Of a stretch of 5,018 nt of DNA, positions 1-5,018 are shown piece after piece. Under the pieces are notes generated by a model. The model made no database searches and was not told where the DNA came from. It was given only the letters and a program-made list of their open reading frames with translations. Numbering within the stretch: position 1 is the first letter of the stretch; the number at the start of each line of letters is the position of its first letter. The stretch is from Duncaniella sp. (lineage in GTDB: Bacteria; Bacteroidota; Bacteroidia; Bacteroidales; Muribaculaceae): assembly GCA_029052375.1 (NCBI GenBank), contig JAIDJD010000109.1, forward strand, positions 1 through 5,018, in the 5' to 3' direction. Made by a program: the position numbers and the translations under genes.

Positions 1-1
1 T

Positions 2-385
2 CCCTGGATACTCTACATGACCGGCGCCGTGCTCGCCCTGCTGCTTAACTGGCTCGGCGTCCCCGCCCTCGCCTTTTGTCTCGGTATGTTCATCCCCTTG
101 TCGCTCAACACCCCCCTGCTCGTCGGCGGCGCCATCTCGTGGTTTGTCAGCACCCGCTCTGAGGACAAGGCTGTCAACGCAGCCCGCCAGGACCGCGGCA
201 CCCTCATATCCTCAGGCCTCATAGCCGGCGGAGCACTCTTCGGCGTCTTCGCCGCACTCACCCGCTTTGCCGGATTCGAATACCAGTGCCCCCTGCCCGG
301 CATCACCGTCCAGTGGCTCGGAATACTCTTCTACGGCGCCCTCATCGCCTACCTCACCTACGCCTCGATGAGCGCAAAGAAGTAA
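2..385 (+). CDS. OPT-family oligopeptide transporter, C-terminal fragment (5' end outside window)
   Basis: This is the last 127 residues of an inner-membrane peptide transporter of the OPT family. Known members move oligopeptides, or metal chelates in the YSL branch, into the cell by proton coupling. The frame is open from the first full codon at position 2, so the Met at 17 is internal rather than a start. In fragment numbering, hydrophobic segments lie at about 3-20, 21-50, 67-90 and 103-122. The second contains GMFIPLSLNTPLLVGG (28-43), the conserved late motif of bacterial OPT proteins. It is followed by a charged loop, STRSEDKAVNAARQDRGT (50-67), which is also typical of the family. Full-length members have roughly 600-700 residues, so about four fifths is missing upstream. 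The stop lies 4 nt before the nitroreductase start, which suggests co-transcription. The family call is firm; the substrate cannot be read from this piece. Confidence 0.88.
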   Translation, partial: PWILYMTGAVLALLLNWLGVPALAFCLGMFIPLSLNTPLLVGGAISWFVSTRSEDKAVNAARQDRGTLISSGLIAGGALFGVFAALTRFAGFEYQCPLPGITVQWLGILFYGALIAYLTYASMSAKK

Positions 386-389
386 GACG

Positions 390-983
390 ATGAACTGCGA
401 CCACTCGTTTGAGAAACTGAGAGATCTCCTGAGGGCCGACCGCTCTATACGGCGCTTTGTACAGGAGAAGCGCATTGACGGCGAGACGCTCGAGAGGCTC
501 GTAGAGCTGACACGCTTCTGTGCCTCGGGGCGCAACGCCCAGCCCCTGCGCTATCGCGCAGTGTGGACAGAGGATGAGTGTGCCAAGGTCTTCCCTCACC
601 TCGCCTGGGCCGGATATTACACCGACTGGGCGGGCCCGGAGGAGGGCGAACGCCCCGCGGCCTACCTTGTCCAGTGTCTCGACACCGACGTAGCCAAGGG
701 CTGTCTCTGCGACGACGGCATACAGCTCCAGGCCCTGACGCTCGGAGCCGCCGCCCTCGGCATAGGCGGATGTATCATCAAGAGCTTCAACGCCAAGGCC
801 GTCGCGGAAGCCCTCGGCATAGCCCCGCGCTATCAGCCCCTATACGTCCTTGCTCTCGGCCACCCGGCCGAGGAGGCGGTGATAACGGAGATAGGCCCTG
901 ACGGAGACTTCAGATACTATCGCGACGAGGCAGACCGCCAGTGTGTACCCAAACGGCCTCTGAGCGAATTGCTTATATCATAA
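390..983 (+). CDS. Nitroreductase-family FMN-dependent oxidoreductase
   Basis: This 197-residue cytoplasmic protein belongs to the nitroreductase superfamily, homodimeric FMN enzymes that use NAD(P)H to reduce nitro groups, quinones or other acceptors. The N-terminal FMN-phosphate motif is RSIRRF (18-23). SGRNAQPLRY (46-55) is the usual flavin/substrate strand. LAWAGYYTDWAGPEEGERP (71-89) and CDDGIQLQ (107-114) are typical of a subgroup common in gut anaerobes. GIGGCIIKSF (124-133) is the second FMN loop. LALGHPAEE (154-162) and the C-terminal VPKRPL (186-191) complete the family pattern. No ferredoxin domain is present, and the length suits a stand-alone enzyme. The protein has eight cysteines, including CLC at 105-107. 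The ATG at 390 lies 4 nt after the transporter stop and has only a purine-rich AAGAAGTAAG stretch before it, not a strong Shine-Dalgarno. A strong terminator follows at once, so this gene ends its transcript. The natural substrate is unknown. Confidence 0.9.
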   Translation: MNCDHSFEKLRDLLRADRSIRRFVQEKRIDGETLERLVELTRFCASGRNAQPLRYRAVWTEDECAKVFPHLAWAGYYTDWAGPEEGERPAAYLVQCLDTDVAKGCLCDDGIQLQALTLGAAALGIGGCIIKSFNAKAVAEALGIAPRYQPLYVLALGHPAEEAVITEIGPDGDFRYYRDEADRQCVPKRPLSELLIS

Positions 984-990
984 TAAATAC

Positions 991-1027
991 AAAAACCGCA
1001 GATTCCGCCCCGGGGCCTGCGGTTTTT
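991..1027 (+). terminator. Rho-independent terminator after the nitroreductase gene (potentially bidirectional)
   Basis: The arms AAAAACCGCAG (991-1001) and CTGCGGTTTTT (1017-1027) are perfect 11-bp inverted repeats. The 15-nt loop holds the self-complementary GCCCCGGGGC (1007-1016). The right arm ends in five T, and the left arm begins with five A, so the hairpin could also stop antisense transcription. It starts 7 nt after the nitroreductase stop codon and closes the transporter/nitroreductase unit. Confidence 0.88.
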
Positions 1028-1028
1028 A

Positions 1029-1060
1029 TTTCGGAGGGTCGGGATTTTTTTGTACCTTTG
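1029..1060 (+). promoter_or_regulatory. Bacteroidetes-type primary sigma promoter for the nrnA unit
   Basis: TACCTTTG at 1053-1060 exactly fits the Bacteroides -7 consensus TAnnTTTG. TTTC at 1029-1032 matches three of four bases of the -33 consensus TTTG, and the 20-nt spacer (1033-1052) is within the usual 19-21. A T-run (1045-1051) lies just upstream of the -7 box. Transcription should start near 1064-1068, leaving a leader of only about 20 nt before the ATG at 1086. The placement, directly after the upstream terminator and before the first gene of the next unit, supports the call. Confidence 0.78.
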
Positions 1061-1085
1061 CACCTTGATTAACCCCCCGAAGCGA

Positions 1086-2132
1086 ATGCCAGCATACAGC
1101 AGACCGAGCCGTTTCAATACGGTGATACCATCCGAAATCGTGGAGAGAGTCAAACAGCTTGTCCTCGTCTCCAACCATATCGTCATCACGTGCCACGTCA
1201 GCCCCGACGGAGATGCCCTGGGCTCGTCCACAGGTCTCTGCGCCGTCATGAGAGCTCTCGGCAAGGATGTGAGGATTGTGACGGCCGACTGTCCTCCCCG
1301 GTCGCTCTGCTTCCTGCCGGGCGTGAGAGACATCGTCTCGGCCACACGCCAGCCCGAGCTCGCCGCCCGCCTGCTCGGCGAGGCCGACCTGCTCTTCTGC
1401 ATGGACTTCAACTCGCTCAAGCGCGTCGACCGACTGGCCGAGCTTGTGGAAGTCTCCGGAGCCAAACGCGTGGTGATAGACCACCACATCAACCCCGACA
1501 TCGAGGCCGACACCATCATCTCCTTCCCCCAGGTATCCTCCACCTCGGCCCTGCTCTACATCCTGCTCTACCAGGCCGGATGGGCCCGCTATCTGAGCCG
1601 CGGCGCCGCCGCAGACATCTTCACCGGCATGATGACAGACACAGGCCACTTCTCCTACAACTCCAACGACCCCGACCTCTACCTGATAATACACGACCTC
1701 CTGCGCAAGGGCATCGACAAGGACAACCTCTACAAGCTGGTGATGAACACAAGCTCTGAAAACCGCGTCCGCATCATGGGCTACGGCCAGTACAGGATGG
1801 AGGTGATCAAGCCTCACCGCCTCGGCCTCATCACGCTCAGCCGCGAGGAGCTGGCCGAGTTTGACTACTCGAAGGGCGACACCGAGGGACTGGTCAACAC
1901 CCCCCTCGCCATCCCCGAGGTGACCTGGAGCGTCTTCATGCGCGAGGACGAGAAAGACAAGGTCAAGGTGTCGATGAGGAGCAAGGACACATTCCCCGTC
2001 AACCTTGTCTGCGAGGAGTGTTTCGGAGGCGGAGGCCACGAGAATGCCGCAGGAGGCGAATTCCAGGGCTCGCTCTCAGAGGCCACAAGCTATCTACTGA
2101 CTATTCTTCCAAAGTACGACAAATATTTATGA
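1086..2132 (+). CDS. nrnA: DHH/DHHA1 phosphoesterase, bifunctional oligoribonuclease / pAp phosphatase (NrnA-type)
   Basis: This 348-residue soluble phosphoesterase should degrade 2-5-nt RNAs to mononucleotides and dephosphorylate 3',5'-pAp to AMP, the established roles of NrnA. The N-terminal DHH domain shows all metal motifs: HVSPDGDALGSS (37-48; H37, D41, D43), MDFNSL (106-111; D107), VIDHHINP (130-137; D132, H133, H134) and GMMTDTGHFSY (181-191; D185). The C-terminal DHHA1 domain ends in the substrate-binding glycine motif GGGGHENAAGG (314-324). The length is close to family size, and nothing is missing. I chose the ATG at 1086. The frame stays open upstream to a TTG at 1050, but that codon lies before the -7 box and would not be transcribed from this promoter. 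No Shine-Dalgarno is visible, as is common in this phylum. The stop overlaps the next gene by 4 nt. The enzyme class is secure; the balance between its two activities is inferred from the family. Confidence 0.9.
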   Translation: MPAYSRPSRFNTVIPSEIVERVKQLVLVSNHIVITCHVSPDGDALGSSTGLCAVMRALGKDVRIVTADCPPRSLCFLPGVRDIVSATRQPELAARLLGEADLLFCMDFNSLKRVDRLAELVEVSGAKRVVIDHHINPDIEADTIISFPQVSSTSALLYILLYQAGWARYLSRGAAADIFTGMMTDTGHFSYNSNDPDLYLIIHDLLRKGIDKDNLYKLVMNTSSENRVRIMGYGQYRMEVIKPHRLGLITLSREELAEFDYSKGDTEGLVNTPLAIPEVTWSVFMREDEKDKVKVSMRSKDTFPVNLVCEECFGGGGHENAAGGEFQGSLSEATSYLLTILPKYDKYL

Positions 2133-2707
2133 AAAAGTTTCTCTCATATCCTCTTCTCATCCTGGTGGCCATGGCCGCCGCCCTCGGCTCGTGCAGCGAC
2201 CACAAGAGCTATGCCGAGCAGCTCAACGACGAGACCCGCACCGTCAATGCGTTCCTTGCCCGCCACCGTGTGTCGGACGATATCCCCACAGGCAAGGACT
2301 TTGTCTTCGAGGTCGGGCCAGACGCGCCCTACTACCGCATCGACGAGGAGCGCAACGTCTATATGCAGGTGCTCTACATAGGCGACGAGGGATATGCCGA
2401 GGAGGGAGACCGCATCTACTTCCGCTATCTCCGATACAACCTCAACAGCTACGTCATAGGCAGCGACCAGAACCTCGGCTCGGGCAACGCCAACAACCTC
2501 GGCTCACAGCCCGCATTCTTCCTCTTCGACGACTATTCCGTCCAGGAGTCTTATGTCTACGGCACAGGCATACAGCAGCCCCTCAAATACCTCCCCATAG
2601 GCTCGAAGGTCAACCTCGTGGTCAAGTCTCAGGCAGGAGCATACGACGAGATGCAGTATGTGATCCCCTACCTCTACGAGATACGCTACAACAAGCCCGC
2701 CATCTGA
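2129..2707 (+). CDS. Lipoprotein with FKBP-like domain (DUF4827-type), function unknown
   Basis: This 192-residue predicted lipoprotein has a signal peptide of M-K-K, a hydrophobic core (about 7-19) and lipobox L-G-S-C with the lipidated Cys at 22. It should therefore be exported and anchored in a membrane, probably the outer one. From memory it fits DUF4827, a Bacteroidales lipoprotein family; I could not search. The C-terminal part resembles an FKBP fold. A strand-turn-strand segment ends in EEGDRIYFRYLRYNLN (91-106). After an Asn/Gly-rich insertion (about 111-135) comes GIQQPLKYLPIGSKVNLVV (147-165), then a loop and YVIPYLYEIRY (177-187). This is the usual FKBP order of core, bulge and final strand. 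The tryptophan at the base of the FKBP pocket appears to be replaced (I148), so peptidyl-prolyl isomerase activity is doubtful. The ATG at 2129 is preferred because it overlaps the nrnA stop and begins a proper signal peptide; the frame is open further upstream without one. Confidence 0.8.
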   Translation: MKKFLSYPLLILVAMAAALGSCSDHKSYAEQLNDETRTVNAFLARHRVSDDIPTGKDFVFEVGPDAPYYRIDEERNVYMQVLYIGDEGYAEEGDRIYFRYLRYNLNSYVIGSDQNLGSGNANNLGSQPAFFLFDDYSVQESYVYGTGIQQPLKYLPIGSKVNLVVKSQAGAYDEMQYVIPYLYEIRYNKPAI

Positions 2708-2759
2708 TGCAAGTCTGAATAAATCCGAACAACAAGATAGATAAACCGTCAACACAGCT
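2708..2759 (+). other. Short A-rich gap between the lipoprotein gene and glmM
   Basis: These 52 nt form the only gap over 10 nt inside the downstream unit. The stretch is A-rich with little G. I see no TAnnTTTG box, no hairpin with a T-run and no Shine-Dalgarno before the glmM ATG. The simplest reading is an untranslated spacer with an A-rich translation-enhancing leader, of the kind Bacteroidetes use in place of Shine-Dalgarno sites. A weak internal promoter cannot be excluded by eye. Confidence 0.5.
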
Positions 2760-4151
2760 ATGTCACTGATAAAATCCATCTCCGGCATCCGCGGAACCAT
2801 CGGAGGCCAGCCCGGCGAGGGTCTCTCGCCCGTAGACATCGTCAAGTTCACAGCCGCCTACGCCACATTCATCGCCCGCACCACCAAGGTCTCGGGCAAG
2901 ACCATCGTGGTAGGCCGCGACGCCCGCCTCAGCGGCGAGATGGTAGACCGCCTGGTGTGCGGCACGCTCACCGCCATGGGCTTTGACGTCGTGAACATCG
3001 GCCTCGCCTCCACCCCCACCACCGAGATAGCCGTGACCGGCGAGGGAGCCTGCGGAGGCATCATCCTCACCGCAAGCCACAACCCCGTGCAGTGGAACGC
3101 CCTGAAGCTCCTCAACGAGAAGGGCGAGTTTCTCGACGACGCACAGGGCCGCGAGGTGCTCCGCATAGCCGACGAGGGAGACTATGCCTTCGCCCCCGTA
3201 GAGGAGCTCGGCCACGTCTTCAAGAACGAGACATACAACCGCCGCCACATCGAGCAGGTGCTCGCCCTCGACCTCGTGGACACCGAGGCCATACGCAAGG
3301 CCGGATTCACCGTGGCTGTCGACGCCGTCAACTCCGTGGGCGGCATCGTCATACCCCAGCTCCTCCGCGCTCTCGGCGTAGAGAACGTCATCGAGCTCAA
3401 CTGCGAGGCCACAGGCCGCTTTGCCCACACTCCCGAGCCTATCCCCCAGAACCTCACCCAGATATCCGAGCTCATGGCCGACGGCCGTGCCGACGTGGGC
3501 TTTGTGGTAGACCCCGACGTAGACCGCCTGGCCATCGTGATGGAGAACGGCGAGATGTTTGTCGAGGAGTACACCCTCGTCTCCGTCGCAGACTATGTCC
3601 TCTCCCACACCCCCGGCTCGACAGTCAGCAACCTCAGCTCGTCCCGCGCCCTCCGCGACGTCACCCGCGCCCGCGGATGCGAATACAACGCGGCCGCCGT
3701 GGGCGAGGTCAACGTTGTCACCAAGATGAAGGAGACCGGAGCCGTCATCGGCGGCGAGGGCAACGGCGGCGTCATCTATCCCGCCGCACACTACGGCCGC
3801 GACGCCCTCGTGGGCGTGGCCCTCTTCCTCACCCTCCTGGCCAAGAGCGGCAAGAAGGTGTCTGAGCTGCGCGCCACATATCCCGCCTACGAGATAGCCA
3901 AGAACAAGATGGAGCTCACCCCCGACCTCGACGTCGACGCCATACTCGCCGCCGTCAAGGAGCACTTTGCCGGCGAGACCATCACCGACATCGACGGCGT
4001 CAAGATAGACTTCGAGGACTCGTGGGTACACCTGCGCAAATCCAACACCGAGCCTATCATCCGCATCTACTCGGAGGCCGCCACAATGGCCGAGGCCGAC
4101 AAGCTCGCCGACAGCATCAAGGAGATAATAGCCCGCATAATAGCCAAATAA
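2760..4151 (+). CDS. glmM: Phosphoglucosamine mutase (alpha-D-phosphohexomutase family)
   Basis: This 463-residue cytoplasmic enzyme is predicted to interconvert glucosamine-6-phosphate and glucosamine-1-phosphate, the step before UDP-GlcNAc for peptidoglycan and LPS. All four family motifs are present in order. The N-terminal ISGIRGTIGG (7-16) precedes the phosphoserine loop TASHNP (104-109; S106). The Mg2+ site is DPDVDR (251-256; D251, D253, D255). The sugar-specificity loop is GGEGNGG (331-337). The phosphate-binding loop is RKSNTEP (426-432). The length is slightly above the ~445 residues of E. coli GlmM. The sugar loop is the EGNGG type shared with archaeal and Bacteroidetes enzymes, not the classical bacterial GlmM form, so phosphomannomutase or phosphoglucomutase activity remains possible. 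The ATG at 2760 directly begins the conserved N-terminus. From codon 3 to the end the gene uses no TTA, CTA or TCA codon. rlmD begins 7 nt after the stop. Confidence 0.87.
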   Translation: MSLIKSISGIRGTIGGQPGEGLSPVDIVKFTAAYATFIARTTKVSGKTIVVGRDARLSGEMVDRLVCGTLTAMGFDVVNIGLASTPTTEIAVTGEGACGGIILTASHNPVQWNALKLLNEKGEFLDDAQGREVLRIADEGDYAFAPVEELGHVFKNETYNRRHIEQVLALDLVDTEAIRKAGFTVAVDAVNSVGGIVIPQLLRALGVENVIELNCEATGRFAHTPEPIPQNLTQISELMADGRADVGFVVDPDVDRLAIVMENGEMFVEEYTLVSVADYVLSHTPGSTVSNLSSSRALRDVTRARGCEYNAAAVGEVNVVTKMKETGAVIGGEGNGGVIYPAAHYGRDALVGVALFLTLLAKSGKKVSELRATYPAYEIAKNKMELTPDLDVDAILAAVKEHFAGETITDIDGVKIDFEDSWVHLRKSNTEPIIRIYSEAATMAEADKLADSIKEIIARIIAK

Positions 4152-4158
4152 GAAAGCC

Positions 4159-5018
4159 GTGGGTCGCAAACGCAAGGAACTGCCCCTGGTCGAGGGCGTG
4201 AAGATAACAGACGTGGCCGCCGAGGGCAACTCCATAGCCCGCATCGAGGGCATGGGGGTGGTGTTCATCCCCTTCGGCGCGCCCGGCGACGTGGCAGACG
4301 TCAAGATAGACCGCCGCAAGAAGTCGTATGCCGAGGGCCATATCGAACGCCTCGCCGAGCCTTCTGAGATACGCGTCGAGCCCCGCTGCGGACACTTCAC
4401 TGTCTGCGGAGGGTGCCGCTGGCAGCACCTCCCCTACGAGTACCAGCTCAGGTGCAAGCAGCAGCAGGTGGCCGACGCCATGGAGCGCATCGCCAAGATT
4501 CCCATACCGGAGATAACACCCATCCTCGGGTCGGAAGAGATATGGGAATACCGCAACAAGATGGAGTACACCTTCTCGGACAAGAAGTGGCTCACCTACG
4601 AGCAGATGAAGTCGGGCGAGGAATTCCCCGACCGCCGCGCCGCAGGATTCCATATCCCCGGGGCCTTCGACAAGGTGCTCGACATCGAACGCTGTCACCT
4701 CCAGGACGATTTCGGCAACCGCCTGCGCCTCTTTGTCAAGAATCTTGGCAAGGAGCGCGGCTACAGCTTCTACAACCTCCGCGAGAATCACGGCCTCCTG
4801 CGCACACTGATGATACGCATAGCCTCCACGGGCGAGATAATGGCAGTGATGAGCGTGGGCGAGAACGACACAGAGGCCATCGAGGGACTGATGTCGGCCA
4901 TCGCCGGCGAGTTCCCCGAAATCACCTCGCTCTTCTACGTGGTCAACACCAAGCAGAACGACACTAACGCCGACCTCGACCTCTGCATGAACAGGGGCAA
5001 GCCCTATATGTGTATCTT
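4159..5018 (+). CDS. rlmD: 23S rRNA (uracil-5-)-methyltransferase RlmD/RumA, N-terminal part (3' end outside window)
   Basis: The visible 286 residues belong to a TrmA/RumA-type SAM-dependent methyltransferase that makes 5-methyluridine in 23S rRNA (U1939 in E. coli). Residues 8-66 form a TRAM RNA-binding domain, with ITDVAAEGNSIARIEG (16-31) and VFIPFGAPGDVADVKI (35-50). A [4Fe-4S] site follows, C77-x5-C83-x2-C86 in CGHFTVCGGCRWQHL (77-91). The fourth cysteine is most likely C179 in IERCHLQDD (176-184). YRNKMEYTFS (131-140) and GFHIPGAFDKVLDIE (163-177) are further family blocks. The SAM motifs and catalytic Cys lie beyond the window; with a usual 430-480 residues, about 60% is seen. The start is GTG at 4159. 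An in-frame TAG at 4141-4143 blocks extension, no other start lies between, and the encoded start (M/V)-G-R-K-R-K-E-L-P-L fits Bacteroidales homologues. A purine-rich AAGAAAG lies just upstream. Confidence 0.9.
   Translation, partial: MGRKRKELPLVEGVKITDVAAEGNSIARIEGMGVVFIPFGAPGDVADVKIDRRKKSYAEGHIERLAEPSEIRVEPRCGHFTVCGGCRWQHLPYEYQLRCKQQQVADAMERIAKIPIPEITPILGSEEIWEYRNKMEYTFSDKKWLTYEQMKSGEEFPDRRAAGFHIPGAFDKVLDIERCHLQDDFGNRLRLFVKNLGKERGYSFYNLRENHGLLRTLMIRIASTGEIMAVMSVGENDTEAIEGLMSAIAGEFPEITSLFYVVNTKQNDTNADLDLCMNRGKPYMCI

Noticed and set aside
1007..1016. Palindrome GCCCCGGGGC as a possible operator or attachment site
   Set aside because: It sits in the loop of the terminator hairpin, which explains it adequately. 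There is no second copy, integrase or recombinase gene nearby.
917..1543. 208-residue minus-strand frame across the terminator/promoter boundary
   Set aside because: It spans the terminator and promoter, overlaps two well-supported genes and shows no family motif.
1026..2039. 337-residue open frame on the minus strand opposite nrnA
   Set aside because: It is in codon phase with nrnA, rich in V, D, H and G with no domain, and it would read through the promoter and the upstream terminator. It is a codon-bias shadow.
3092..3865. 257-residue plus-strand frame inside glmM
   Set aside because: The translation is almost entirely Arg, Pro, His and Gly, the usual product of an out-of-frame GC-rich gene.
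2763..4400. 545-residue open frame on the minus strand opposite glmM and the start of rlmD
   Set aside because: It runs in codon phase with glmM and exists because glmM lacks TTA, CTA and TCA codons. Its translation is low-complexity (rich in G, V, A, D, L) with no recognisable domain, while the plus strand encodes a clear enzyme.
4117..4791. 224-residue minus-strand frame opposite rlmD
   Set aside because: The plus strand carries the TRAM and Fe-S cysteine motifs of RlmD through this region. The antisense product is a low-complexity L/A/V/E sequence.
1..5018. Search for a novel defence, mobile or biosynthetic system
   Set aside because: No insertion-sequence ends, direct-repeat arrays, tRNA genes, phage genes or toxin-antitoxin pairs are visible. 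Every sizeable stretch is explained by conserved genes or by the terminator/promoter junction.

Overview
The window reads as ordinary chromosomal DNA from a GC-rich member of the Bacteroidales. A Muribaculaceae-like gut species is my best guess, but the sequence does not fix the family. The evidence is a Bacteroidetes-type -7 promoter box (TACCTTTG), AT-rich translation starts without Shine-Dalgarno sites, an SPII lipoprotein of the DUF4827 type, and GlmM, NrnA and RlmD proteins that resemble Bacteroidales versions along their visible length. Coding is dense, all on the + strand, with strong GC-ending codon bias and frequent ATA for Ile.

Layout. (1) Positions 2-385 hold the C-terminal end of an OPT-family oligopeptide transporter, cut by the window edge. 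(2) Positions 390-983 hold a nitroreductase-family flavoprotein that starts 4 nt after the transporter and is probably co-transcribed with it. (3) Positions 991-1060 form a compact boundary: a perfect 11-bp intrinsic terminator followed almost at once by a Bacteroidetes promoter. (4) A new transcription unit follows: a DHH/DHHA1 phosphoesterase of the NrnA type (1086-2132), an outer-membrane-type lipoprotein with an FKBP-like domain (2129-2707, ATGA overlap with nrnA), a GlmM-type phosphohexomutase (2760-4151), and the first ~60% of RlmD, a 23S rRNA uracil methyltransferase starting at GTG (4159-5018, running off the window).

How the genes relate. The downstream unit combines housekeeping jobs: nanoRNA/pAp turnover (NrnA), amino-sugar-phosphate supply for the envelope (GlmM), rRNA modification (RlmD), and a cell-envelope lipoprotein of unknown role. 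The tight spacing suggests one transcript, but no direct functional link between the four can be read from the sequence.

I found no RNA gene, mobile element, CRISPR array, phage remnant or new multi-gene system. The points most worth a second look are the FKBP-like lipoprotein, the terminator/promoter junction with the start sites it implies, and the GlmM sugar-loop variant.
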